From Acidithiobacillus sp. (GTDB lineage Bacteria > Pseudomonadota > Gammaproteobacteria > Acidithiobacillales > Acidithiobacillaceae), in the NCBI RefSeq assembly GCF_027322205.1, contig NZ_DAHVHY010000005.1:1-53235 (forward strand): a DNA stretch of 53,235 bases. Direction: 5' to 3'. The position numbers and the translations under genes were made by a program. Of the stretch, positions 35,311 through 43,692 are shown one piece after another. Within the stretch, counting starts at the first letter, position 1; the number at the start of each line of letters is the position of its first letter. The notes below the pieces were generated by a model. It was not told the origin of the DNA, ran no database searches, and worked only from the letters and a program-made list of their open reading frames with translations.

Positions 35311-36795
35311 CTATTGTGCCGGAAGCGTAATCACAACAAAAATGCTCGCATGGTGATTACGAACCTGCATGGAAATCGGCGTATTCGCCGGGAGAACCTT
35401 CACCAGATGGGCCAATTGCTCCGGGCTGGTTACCCGCTGTTGGTTGATGGACAAAATCGCCATCCCGCTCTGTAGGCCGATAAAAGATGCTGGCCCCGGA
35501 TAGACGGCCTGGATCAACACGCCGTGATGCACTCCCAGCTTCTGCTGCTCCTTTGGTCGCAAGGTACCCACGCGCAACCCCAGACGTCGAATGTCTATGC
35601 TCTGTTGATTGGCGGCCATCAGCATCTTATGCGGCATACCACCTACCTGGACCCGCAAGGTTTTGGATTTTCCATGATCGATGATCCCGATGGCTATGGT
35701 TTTCCCTGGCGAGGTATCCCCCACCAACGGGGGCAGCGTGCCGACGTTATAGATAGGACGGTGATCGTAGGCTACGATGACCTCCCCGGATTTCAGACCC
35801 GCCTTAGCAGCGGGGCTGGAGGGCACAACCTGCGCGATCAATGCGCCCACCGGCTCCGGAAGATGCAATGCCTGCGCCATTTGTGGCGTCACCGACTGAA
35901 TCTCGACGCCCAGCCAACCAAATTTTACTTTCTGATGGCGCTCGAACGCATGAACGGCTCGCATCGCGGTATCAATCGGGATGCTGAAGGATAATCCCAT
36001 GTAGCCACCATCGTTGGTATATATCTGATCATTGATCCCGACGACTTGCCCACGCATATTAAAAATGGGGCCGCCAGAGTTCCCTGGGTTGATGGGTACG
36101 TCGCTTTGAATGAATGGAATGTATTCATCATCATGCGGCAATGAACGGTCGATGGCCCCAACCACACCCTGTGTTACCGTATTGTAGAATCCAAAGGGCA
36201 TGCCTATGGCCAGAAGCCATTGACCGACTTTGAGGTTCTTCGAATTCCCCAGTTGCACGACCGGGAGATTGCGGGCATGGATTTTCAGCAGTGCCGTGTC
36301 ATAGTGCACAGACAAACCCACCACCTTGGCGTGGTAGGCATGATGGTTGGTCAGGGTCACCACAATATGATGCATGCCTCTCACGACATGTCCCGCCGTG
36401 ACGATGTAACCGTTGTGAGAGATGATGAATCCCGACCCGAGTGCCTTAGTCATTTCCTTTTCCGGGGGCGTGTAATTTGGCAGTCCATGAAAGAAACCAA
36501 AAAACGGCGAGTTCTGAGGAAATGGATTGAAAAACCCCTGATGCCCGTGGATTATTTTGGTCGCAGAGTCGCTTATTTTGACGATAGCGTTGCCATACTT
36601 TTTCACAATCGGTGTGAAGTCTGCAATGTGCACCATCCGTGCTGATGCAGCCGCTTGCTTGGGCGATGGCAGGGGCGTTATTGCATGATCAGATTGTCCA
36701 AAGACCCAGTCGGTCGCCCCTAACCCAAATCCCAGTGCAAGAGCGACAGCCAGAGACACGATGTAGCGAGGTTTTTTCCACTGAATTTTTTTCAT
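35311..36795 (-). CDS. HtrA/DegP-type periplasmic serine protease
   Basis: A 494-residue protein with an N-terminal signal or anchor (YIVSLAVALALGFGLGATDW). A trypsin-like protease domain has His136 (IVTAGHVVRG, where most relatives have TNAHVV), Asp166 (HYDTALLKI) and Ser240 (INPGNSGGPIF). Two PDZ domains follow (FGWLGVEIQSVTP and onward; LGLRVGTLRPKEQ and onward). A His-rich, Phe/Pro-rich loop precedes the catalytic domain (residues ~83-110). It should degrade or refold damaged envelope proteins. The ATG follows AAAGGAG; a small exported protein lies 58 bp upstream and Hsp20 further upstream on the same strand. DegQ or DegS roles are possible. Confidence 0.92.
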   Translation of the reverse strand: MKKIQWKKPRYIVSLAVALALGFGLGATDWVFGQSDHAITPLPSPKQAAASARMVHIADFTPIVKKYGNAIVKISDSATKIIHGHQGFFNPFPQNSPFFGFFHGLPNYTPPEKEMTKALGSGFIISHNGYIVTAGHVVRGMHHIVVTLTNHHAYHAKVVGLSVHYDTALLKIHARNLPVVQLGNSKNLKVGQWLLAIGMPFGFYNTVTQGVVGAIDRSLPHDDEYIPFIQSDVPINPGNSGGPIFNMRGQVVGINDQIYTNDGGYMGLSFSIPIDTAMRAVHAFERHQKVKFGWLGVEIQSVTPQMAQALHLPEPVGALIAQVVPSSPAAKAGLKSGEVIVAYDHRPIYNVGTLPPLVGDTSPGKTIAIGIIDHGKSKTLRVQVGGMPHKMLMAANQQSIDIRRLGLRVGTLRPKEQQKLGVHHGVLIQAVYPGPASFIGLQSGMAILSINQQRVTSPEQLAHLVKVLPANTPISMQVRNHHASIFVVITLPAQ

Positions 36796-36853
36796 GGTGC
36801 ATCTCCTTTATGTACCACTCAACGCGCGATCAGGTACGAGAGCCGTGATCTGT

Positions 36854-37099
36854 TTATCCGCGCCGGGGGGCCTGTTTTTTCGGCCGCAAATTCGGCGCAC
36901 TTGCTGAAGGTCTATAGATCTGGCATCCGGGCACGAGATAATCCGGATTGATATGCTGTTCCCTGGCCTGTTGTGGGGTTCTGCACATGTATATCTCCCC
37001 AGCATCGTGCGCTAGATTATTCAACGGCTGAGCTATTGCCTCGACGGAATGGGATAAGTAGAAAACAAGGGCAGATAACAGCATTATTTTTATGATCAT
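36854..37099 (-). CDS. Small exported protein, unknown function
   Basis: ATG 37099 (GAAGG about 9 nt upstream) gives an 81-residue protein with a signal peptide, MIIKIMLLSALVFYLSHSVEA, and likely cleavage after it. The mature part contains two Cys (YMCRTPQQAREQH and VPGCQIYRP) and a basic, Pro-rich tail. A longer frame from 37165 is less likely. I do not recognise the family. It lies between hsp20 and htrA on the same strand, so a role in envelope stress is plausible but unproven. Confidence 0.55.
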   Translation of the reverse strand: MIIKIMLLSALVFYLSHSVEAIAQPLNNLAHDAGEIYMCRTPQQAREQHINPDYLVPGCQIYRPSASAPNLRPKKQAPRRG

Positions 37100-37201
37100 T
37101 TTAAGTGCCTTCAGAGACCCAATCATCTGGATCAATTCCAGTACTAAACACCTCATTTCCGGCATTTTTTGTCATCCACTTCAAGAGAGTGGTGGGAGGC
37201 G

Positions 37202-37231
37202 TGAGGCTTCGTGCGAATGCACGAAGCCTCA
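37202..37231. terminator. Strong 13-bp hairpin between hsp20 and the small exported gene
   Basis: TGAGGCTTCGTGC (37202-37214) pairs perfectly with GCACGAAGCCTCA (37219-37231) around a 4-nt loop, 12 bp after the hsp20 stop codon. There is no clear T-run on the hsp20 side, so termination may be partial, or the hairpin may act as a processing or stability element. Confidence 0.5.
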
Positions 37232-37243
37232 TCCTAAAAACGA

Positions 37244-37690
37244 TCAGGAAATCGCAATCTTCTTGCGTCTGGCCGCTTCTGTTTTGGGCAGCGTCAACTC
37301 TAAAACGCCGTCTTTGTACATAGCTTTTGTTTTTTCGCCGTCAACATCCGCAGGAAGTTGCACAGTGCGCGAAAACTCCCCGTAACGACGTTCCCGGTAG
37401 ATATAGTTCCCTTCTTCCCGATCACTGCCTTCTTCCTTGATGCCGCTGATGTAGACCTGATTCCCATGTACCTGGACATCCAGCCTCTCCTTGTCTACAC
37501 CGGCAATCTCTGCCTTCAATACAAAAGCGTCGTCGTGGTCAAGGACATCGATATGTGCGATATGGGGTTGCGCGGCCTGTCGGGTAATGAATGGAGAGAA
37601 CACACCCGGCCATACCGTCTCCATGAGGCTTTCCAAAGGCTCTACCTGGCGAACATCCCTAACCGCAGACCGTGAAACTTCTTTTGCCAT
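37244..37690 (-). CDS. Small heat-shock protein Hsp20 (alpha-crystallin family)
   Basis: A 148-residue protein. The N-terminal arm (~1-45) contains SLMETVWPGVFSPF. The alpha-crystallin domain (~45-135) has IDVLDHDDAFVLKAEIAGVD, VYISGIKEE, YIYRERRYGEFSRTVQLP and the family signature YKDGVLELTLPK. It binds unfolding proteins as large oligomers and holds them for ATP-dependent chaperones. The ATG follows AAGGAGG. A sigma-32-type promoter lies about 70 bp upstream, so heat control is well supported by sequence. Confidence 0.95.
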   Translation of the reverse strand: MAKEVSRSAVRDVRQVEPLESLMETVWPGVFSPFITRQAAQPHIAHIDVLDHDDAFVLKAEIAGVDKERLDVQVHGNQVYISGIKEEGSDREEGNYIYRERRYGEFSRTVQLPADVDGEKTKAMYKDGVLELTLPKTEAARRKKIAIS

Positions 37691-37760
37691 TTTACACCTC
37701 CTTAATATGCGTCAATAAACACCAGCCAAGCGCCTGCACGCCTGGATTCCGGTACACCAA

Positions 37761-37790
37761 GTTATGGGTGCGGGTTCAGATGATTTCAAG
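37761..37790 (-). promoter_or_regulatory. Sigma-32 (heat-shock) promoter of hsp20
   Basis: On the minus strand, TCTCCCCCTTGAAA ends in a full -35 CTTGAAA (37784-37790), with the upstream TCTCCCC extension typical of E. coli heat-shock promoters. After 15 nt comes CCCATAAC (37761-37768), close to the -10 CCCCATNT. The leader to ATG 37690 is about 60 nt. The gap 37691-37995 holds this promoter and nothing else recognised. Confidence 0.7.
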
Positions 37791-37995
37791 GGGGAGATTG
37801 AAACTTTTAACAGCCCATTTGAAACTGAACAGGAGGGGCAGCACGTCTTATCTATAGGAGGGGTAACAGGACAACAGCTATCAGGCATCATCAAGGAATG
37901 AATACAGGCAGATCGATCGACATTTGTCATGAAACAAGCAATGGGCACTGCATCATCCCCCCATTCTTTTTGTGGCGCAGCGTGAAGAAGCGGCG

Positions 37996-38496
37996 TTAAT
38001 GCCGGTGGCTGTCTTTTGCAGATTGCCGCCACCAGTACACCGCCTTCGGAATATTCTGCGAGATACCTTCGCCAAAGTTATAGGCAAAAGCGAGGTTGAA
38101 GGCACCTTTGGCATTGCCCGCATGCGCAGCTTTGCGAAACCAGTGCACCGCCTCCCGGCGATTCTTTTTGACCCCTTTATTGCCATGAAAATAGCGATCT
38201 CCCAACGCATTGGCGGCAGCAGGATCACCTGCTGCCGCCAATTGCCGCAAGTGTTGCATATCGCATTGTGACAGGGTACGCGGTGCATACTGTACATGAA
38301 TGGACGTTTGTGCAGAGGGCCTGGCGAAATCCATCAGCCTGGATTCAGTATGTCCAGAAAAGTGTCGGGCTGTTCCAATTCCGGCAAAGGCGGGGGAGGT
38401 GAGGGTGGCGGCCAGGATGGCCAGAACGGCGACTCGATAAGTACGCGACTGTATCCTTCCCCGACGCCCGGTGATCAAGAAAGATGGCCCCGTCAT
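37996..38496 (-). CDS. Exported Sel1-repeat protein
   Basis: ATG 38496 gives a 166-residue protein with a signal peptide (VAVLAILAATLTSPAFA, cleavage before GIG) after a basic N-terminus. The C-terminal half holds two Sel1-like repeats: PAAANALGDRYFHGNKGV with NRREAVHWFRKAA, and GAFNLAFAYNFGEGI with IPKAVYWWRQSA. Such helical repeats mediate protein contacts, often in envelope stress or secretion. The frame is open upstream to 38742 but overlaps the next gene there. The partner is unknown. Confidence 0.72.
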   Translation of the reverse strand: MTGPSFLITGRRGRIQSRTYRVAVLAILAATLTSPAFAGIGTARHFSGHTESRLMDFARPSAQTSIHVQYAPRTLSQCDMQHLRQLAAAGDPAAANALGDRYFHGNKGVKKNRREAVHWFRKAAHAGNAKGAFNLAFAYNFGEGISQNIPKAVYWWRQSAKDSHRH

Positions 38497-38632
38497 GTGG
38501 GGCCTGATCCGCAGGAGCAACGGACCCACGGCGGCAGACGCCTGGTTGTCGTAAGGAGACCGAGAAGGGGCGGCCATCGTCCGCTGCCAGTGTTGAGACT
38601 CCGCTGGCTGGTCTTGGGGTGTCTTTCCGAGG

Positions 38633-39268
38633 TCAAACGGGGACCTTGGGCGCGGCCTGCTGAGTAGGTGCCTTATGGTTCCAGCGTACGCTGAGCACCT
38701 GGTGTCCGGGCATCTCGGTGATTGGCAGGGGCGGAGCCTCATGGGGTCCTATTGCCGGTAGTGTCGGAGATACTGTTCGCTGGACACCCGCTGGGGGCGC
38801 TGCGGGGATCAGGACCTGCATGGGCAGACCTAACTGTGGCATCGTCAGTGGACTGAATGCCATCTGCTGCATCATGCGCTGCATTTGTGCCACTTCGCGA
38901 TCCATGGAGACCTGCATGGATCGCATTTGCTGCAGATCGTTCTCCACTATGGCGCGTGCCCGCACCGTGGAAAGGCTGTTATCGGTAATCCGCACCCTGC
39001 CGGGTTGCATGCCGCTGTCCCAGGTGACCGTTTGTATGCGCATTATCCCACCCGGAAAATGGATCACCCGGCTCTGTGCTGAGGCGGGGATGGCATGGCC
39101 ATTGACCCAGATGTGAATGATGGGGGTTTCTACAGGGTGCCGAACGGGTCGGCCCGGGCTTGTTGTGGCGTGGGCCAGCGTCACTGCGGCGGAGCCTAAA
39201 ATGACTGCTGTTGCGAAAGCCGGTATTTTTTTGCGTTTAGTTGAGTTCTTCGTCGGTTCACACTTCAT
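38633..39268 (-). CDS. Met-rich exported protein, unknown function
   Basis: ATG 39268, with GAGGAGGAA just upstream, gives a 211-residue protein. A basic N-terminus and hydrophobic core (IPAFATAVILGSAAVTLAHA) form a signal peptide. The middle contains a Met/Gln-rich helix (LQQMRSMQVSMDREVAQMQR and onward) and the end is Pro-rich (PPLPITEMPG). Met-rich exported proteins can bind copper or act as oxidation sinks, but no metal motif is certain here. I do not recognise a family. It is 136 bp upstream of the Sel1 gene on the same strand. Confidence 0.6.
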   Translation of the reverse strand: MKCEPTKNSTKRKKIPAFATAVILGSAAVTLAHATTSPGRPVRHPVETPIIHIWVNGHAIPASAQSRVIHFPGGIMRIQTVTWDSGMQPGRVRITDNSLSTVRARAIVENDLQQMRSMQVSMDREVAQMQRMMQQMAFSPLTMPQLGLPMQVLIPAAPPAGVQRTVSPTLPAIGPHEAPPLPITEMPGHQVLSVRWNHKAPTQQAAPKVPV

Positions 39269-39397
39269 GGTATTCCTCCTCACTTCAATCAATACAGATA
39301 ACCACCAAAAGAGGTCAGAGAACCCGCAACCTATGCTATAGACCGCTCGAAATCGGTGTGGGTTCCCAGCCTTTTGATCAGCTAGAACTCTATACCC

Positions 39398-39790
39398 AGA
39401 CCGACGTCCCCGCAGAGTATGTTGGGGGCGCCCGTATCCGCTCAGGAAGCCGGTGATAAACCGGACCGATCTCCAGTTCGGATTTGAGCACCTTGAAGCC
39501 CCGCTCGATATCGGCGAGAGATTTGTAGCGCGCGACGATTCCTTCGGGGGATAGATCCTGCATTGCTCACGAGCAGGAACTTGCCATCCATACGTTCCGC
39601 CAGCGTCCGAGCGCTTTCGTCGATGTCGTAGTTAAACTGCTGTGCGGCCATGTCGACATGGATGATGCGCGACAAATGCGTCTCGCAGACGGCATGGTAG
39701 AAGCGTGCCTTGGCACCGCTGTTGTCGGAGAGTTTGTGTCCCCGATGTTTCTCTTGCCGTCGTCCTGGTCATCCAGTTTGCCCGCCCACT
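39398..39790 (-). pseudogene. Remnant of an IS1634-type (IS4 superfamily) transposase
   Basis: The minus strand reads RRQEKHRGHKLSDN and ARFYHAVCETHLSRIIHVD, then DIDESARTLAERMDGKFLL. After a frame change near 39565 it reads DLSPEGIVARYKSLADIERG and FKVLKSELEIGPVYHRL. This is the C-terminal part of the DDE transposase, including the Y-(2)-R-(3)-E-like YKSLADIERGF segment. Homology is lost after RIRA, and upstream frames are broken. It marks the right border of the stress-gene island. Confidence 0.7.
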
Positions 39791-39834
39791 GGTCTCCTGT
39801 GGGCAGTATAAATCTATCGTGGCGCAGCTACCGC

Positions 39835-42800
39835 TTATCCTGTACCCGAAGAAACTGCGGCCGTTCTTTTTGGTCGGGAACTTTCAAAACCACCATTCAC
39901 TTTCAATAAAGCCATGTCGGCCAACCGCGAGAAAAAAGGAACGCCGCATTTCTGCACTTTGCGTAGGCATCGCACGGCCCTTTTCCCATCCTGTGGCTGG
40001 ACATGATTCAAATACCAGTTGGCCTCCTGGAGCAACAGGTGCCAAGTCATAAGGAACGATGCGGTTTTATTCGCTATTTTCCTAGATTCCACTAAATCAG
40101 CTAAAAATAAATCGCTACCAGCAGATAGCAAGGCAGCGGATTTTACGATAGACAGGAAGGCTAGGCCGCTAGGCCAGATGTTTCTTATGCAATCAATACC
40201 GGACTGCATTTTTTGTAGGTGGATAGATTGATTTGATTCATCTTCAAGAATACCCAACCAGCCGCGAAATACCTGACTATAGGCAAACCACATGACCAAC
40301 GACTCCCGGTTACAGATTTCTTCAATACGAAGCAGACTATTCTTCGCAGCAGCGGTAGAATTACCGAAGAAATCCAGCGCAAGCTGCATGGCAGAAACGT
40401 AGGCCACACTGGCTTCCATGCCGGAAGTATCTGCCAGATTGCGCGCATAGGCGATTTCTTCCCTACTTTCTTCCGGTCGGCACAAGAGTAATAATACCAG
40501 CGCTTTGTAGCAATGAAGGCTGATCTCCAAGTTCTCTCCGAACATGGAAATGCTCAAGTGGCTATATTCCTCTTTCCAATGTTTCTGTCCTTCTGAAAAT
40601 AGCTGGTACGCCTCTTCCACACTCCCCTGCCAGGCGAGGGATACCCCTTTTGCAAATCTCCCAACGGTAAGGCCAAATCCATTATCAGGACAGTGCTGGG
40701 CACAAGACAATAGCTTCTCTGCTGCCGATATGGCCTGATACATATCGCCGGAACTAAAGATTTGTAACCAGATGCCCCATAATGCAGCATAGTAGGGTCT
40801 TCCACCTATTTTGTACTGTGCGCAAAGAGCGAGAATATGAGCAAAACTGGATCGTGCCGCCTCGCACGCATACCCATCATCCATCACTGAAACTATGGCA
40901 AAATCGTGATGCAAATGTATCTCATCCCTCCATGGCTCCGATCTTTCCCCATGATCGCAAAAATTACGGATCGCCTTGGCAAGATATTCCTTCGCTTCCT
41001 TGAAAGCATACAGTTGCATCGCACGGTGGCCTGCACGTTGCCAAAATGGAACTGCGGCTGCGATATTTCCGCCCAATTCGAAATGTTCTGCAATCATTTC
41101 TGGGTAAACACCGCCTTCCAGGTTGTCGACCAAAAATTGGGCAACGTCAAGGTGCATCTTTTTGCGCTTTTCTGGTGGTATTCCGGAATATATGGCGTCA
41201 CGATATAGTTCATGATAGAATTCAAACCCATGCGCGCCCCTGATCATGATATAATTATCGAAAAGGACTGGAATCAGTTCCTCGACCAAATAACCGCTAT
41301 CGGCACATATCAACGAAAGCAGCTTCTCGCTACAAAGGGGTCCCAATACCGAAGCAAACTGCGCAACCGATAACGCCTCACCCAGAATCTCTAGGCGAGC
41401 CAGGATGACATCCATGATTTCACTTGAAATTGTTGTCGGATTGGCATTGCTTTCTTTTAATTGTGACGATGTCTGCTGAGATAAGACTCTAACAAAGAGC
41501 GGGATACCGCAACTGCGCTGCGCCACATCCAGATACCACTCCTCCGTACGGTCAGGTTTGATTGAAGCGGCCATCCTTGCGGCATTAGCTTTAGATAAGG
41601 GACTGAGATTTATTTCTTTGCAGTTTGGCCAATTGGTGGTGGTTAGTGCGAAAGTTGTTCGTGCCGTAATAATCACCAGAACCGGTAGCACTGCTAATTT
41701 TTCCATCAGCAGGCTCATCAGTTCCAGCGAGGCATGATCAGCCCAATGCAGATCTTCAATGGCAATCACGCGGGGAAGCGATCCAAGTCCGGCAGCCAAA
41801 ATCTCCAGAATGCTTTCATACAAGATTTCTTTATGCCCATCTGTAGCGTCTACGGAAAGATTTTCTTGCCCTCCGATATCGAGCCAACGCACCCAAAGAT
41901 CTACGGTTAATGAGTCGTTTATTCCATATTCTCCGAGCAGTCGCGCAATCTCTATTTTATTGATCCGGGTGCTAAAATTTACTTCTAAAAGATCACGAAC
42001 GACATCGGCTACAGGAGATAAGATGATTTTCGAATATTCCGGCAAGCACTGATAGGTCCGCCATGAAACATCACCTGCCACTTTACGAAAATCTTCAAGC
42101 AAGTGGCTTTTCCCTATTCCTGCATCGCCGCGAATCAGCATAACCGCACCTATTCCGGTCCGCTGCACGATTCGCCATTTGTTCACCAGCGTTTGCAATT
42201 CCACATCGCGCCCCACAGTTGGAACTGCTGCACGGCGCGGTGATTTCCGCGAATCGAGAACCTTATAGAACCCCATCGCCCCCTCCGGCGCTTGCCAAAC
42301 ACCAGCAAACCGGGTTGAAAACGCATTGTCCAACCGATCCAGAGTCGCGATGGAGACAAGGATTTCTCCGTTGCTGTGTCCAGCAATGGATCGAGCAATA
42401 GCTGGGACCTCTCCGATCAGATCCTGCTGCCCGCCCGGGCAGGCCATCATGATTCCGCTATGCACGCCGACACGTAATGTTTTGTTGCGGATGCTCTGCC
42501 CAATGATAGAGAATGCAAGAGCGACAGCGCGTCTTGCACCATCATCCATGCCACAAAAGCGGATCTCCATGGCCCCATCGGGAGCAACCTGTAGCCTCCC
42601 TGCAAAGCGCGTCGTAGCCGCCTGAATGGTGGGATAGAAATGCACAAAAACCCTTTCGAGGGTTACTCCTCTATCATCTTCTTGCCCGAGGATAGGCAGT
42701 AATACAAGAACACTAACGGGAATCTGCCGGAAGGTGGCGGGAGCGCCGGTAGGGGGCAAAGCTGGCGACAGGCCTTTGTAGGTAGAAACCAATCTTTGCC

Positions 42801-43527
42801 GCAGATTTTGTACCATAGGCCCTGGACGTCGGCCCTGCGATTCGATGACCCTGCGCTGAAATAGATCGTATTGCGCCAACGCGGCATGGACATTATCCCG
42901 GCTCAAAACTCGCATCATGGCAAGATTGGCATTGTCGCTAAATGGGGAAAACGCAACCCACCGGTTGGCCACCTGGAGAGCCATGGCGGACCTGCCTTCC
43001 TGTTCGTACTTGCAAACCAGAAAATCCATAGTTGCTTCCACGCGATTGGAAATCTCGTCATTCCTACGCCGCCGCCAAAGCAACCATGCTCCTTCCGGCT
43101 CTTGTTCACCCATCAGAAACGGGCCGGACAGCAACGATTCTACCCTTTGCCAGCTCAACTCCTCGCCAGCAGTCGCAAGTTCGTCGGTATCCAGCAAGAT
43201 CCGATCCGGTGCAAGCCCTATGAAATGGCGATCGCCGATGATCGTCTTCTCGGCAATGGGTCCCAAGGCAATACGCAACTGGTAGACTGCCTGCCGCAAG
43301 CGGGTGCGCGTTATCTCCGAATCGATATTCGGCCACAACAGCTTGGCTATGCCATCCCGCCTCTGCATGTTACGCTCCAAGGCCAAATAGGCGAGCAGCA
43401 ACCTGCTGGATTGGAGCGCCAAGGGCTGAATATTGCCGTTCACAATCAGCCTAACCGGACCAATGACACATACTTTCACTAACGTGCCTTTGCGTGACTG
43501 TAATTTATTGATCTTTTTGGAGGGCAT
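39835..43527 (-). CDS. Giant multidomain regulator: winged helix-BTAD-degenerate cyclase-STAND ATPase-helical repeats
   Basis: The 1230-residue protein starts at ATG 43527, chosen because AAAAAGG lies 6 nt upstream and the promoter overlaps the earlier in-frame ATG 43566. Domains in order: an OmpR-like winged helix (~17-90, LLLAYLALERNMQRRDGIAK); a bacterial transcriptional activation domain (BTAD, ~95-255); a class III nucleotide-cyclase-like domain (~270-430, LRVGVHSGIMMACPGG, GEILVSIATLDRL) lacking the first metal-binding Asp; a STAND/AAA ATPase with Walker A GDAGIGKS (467-474) and Walker B VIAIEDLHWADHASLE (~587); and a TPR-like helical tail (~790-1230). Such proteins are signal-dependent transcription activators. 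It lies directly after the Tad pilus genes on the same strand and probably regulates them. Confidence 0.8.
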   Translation of the reverse strand: MPSKKINKLQSRKGTLVKVCVIGPVRLIVNGNIQPLALQSSRLLLAYLALERNMQRRDGIAKLLWPNIDSEITRTRLRQAVYQLRIALGPIAEKTIIGDRHFIGLAPDRILLDTDELATAGEELSWQRVESLLSGPFLMGEQEPEGAWLLWRRRRNDEISNRVEATMDFLVCKYEQEGRSAMALQVANRWVAFSPFSDNANLAMMRVLSRDNVHAALAQYDLFQRRVIESQGRRPGPMVQNLRQRLVSTYKGLSPALPPTGAPATFRQIPVSVLVLLPILGQEDDRGVTLERVFVHFYPTIQAATTRFAGRLQVAPDGAMEIRFCGMDDGARRAVALAFSIIGQSIRNKTLRVGVHSGIMMACPGGQQDLIGEVPAIARSIAGHSNGEILVSIATLDRLDNAFSTRFAGVWQAPEGAMGFYKVLDSRKSPRRAAVPTVGRDVELQTLVNKWRIVQRTGIGAVMLIRGDAGIGKSHLLEDFRKVAGDVSWRTYQCLPEYSKIILSPVADVVRDLLEVNFSTRINKIEIARLLGEYGINDSLTVDLWVRWLDIGGQENLSVDATDGHKEILYESILEILAAGLGSLPRVIAIEDLHWADHASLELMSLLMEKLAVLPVLVIITARTTFALTTTNWPNCKEINLSPLSKANAARMAASIKPDRTEEWYLDVAQRSCGIPLFVRVLSQQTSSQLKESNANPTTISSEIMDVILARLEILGEALSVAQFASVLGPLCSEKLLSLICADSGYLVEELIPVLFDNYIMIRGAHGFEFYHELYRDAIYSGIPPEKRKKMHLDVAQFLVDNLEGGVYPEMIAEHFELGGNIAAAVPFWQRAGHRAMQLYAFKEAKEYLAKAIRNFCDHGERSEPWRDEIHLHHDFAIVSVMDDGYACEAARSSFAHILALCAQYKIGGRPYYAALWGIWLQIFSSGDMYQAISAAEKLLSCAQHCPDNGFGLTVGRFAKGVSLAWQGSVEEAYQLFSEGQKHWKEEYSHLSISMFGENLEISLHCYKALVLLLLCRPEESREEIAYARNLADTSGMEASVAYVSAMQLALDFFGNSTAAAKNSLLRIEEICNRESLVMWFAYSQVFRGWLGILEDESNQSIHLQKMQSGIDCIRNIWPSGLAFLSIVKSAALLSAGSDLFLADLVESRKIANKTASFLMTWHLLLQEANWYLNHVQPQDGKRAVRCLRKVQKCGVPFFSRLADMALLKVNGGFESSRPKRTAAVSSGTG

Positions 43528-43548
43528 CACAGACCTTTTTAAAACGAC

Positions 43549-43577
43549 ATTATCATCGTATTGCATAACGGCGTAAA
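43549..43577 (-). promoter_or_regulatory. Likely promoter of the giant regulator gene
   Basis: On the minus strand, -35 TTTACG (43572-43577) and -10 GATAAT (43549-43554) are spaced by 17 bp. The predicted RNA start near 43542 leaves a ~15-nt leader carrying AAAAAGG before ATG 43527. The regulator can thus be expressed apart from the Tad operon that ends 115 bp upstream of this promoter. Confidence 0.5.
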
Positions 43578-43692
43578 ACTGCTATGGTAGAAAACGTGAT
43601 CATGGCTATAGTATGATGGCATTCGTACCAAAGTATGGATCAGACTGGCACCTCCGCGGAGATAACGAGTAGCTCTGGCATCGTGCTCGCCA

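Noticed and set aside
37691-37760. RNA thermometer (ROSE or FourU) in the hsp20 leader
   Set aside because: The only clear stem is upstream and does not mask AAGGAGG; no FourU or ROSE motif pairs with the ribosome binding site.
43528-43566. Start of the giant regulator at ATG 43566
   Set aside because: This ATG lies inside the likely promoter and has no ribosome binding site; ATG 43527 has AAAAAGG at good spacing.
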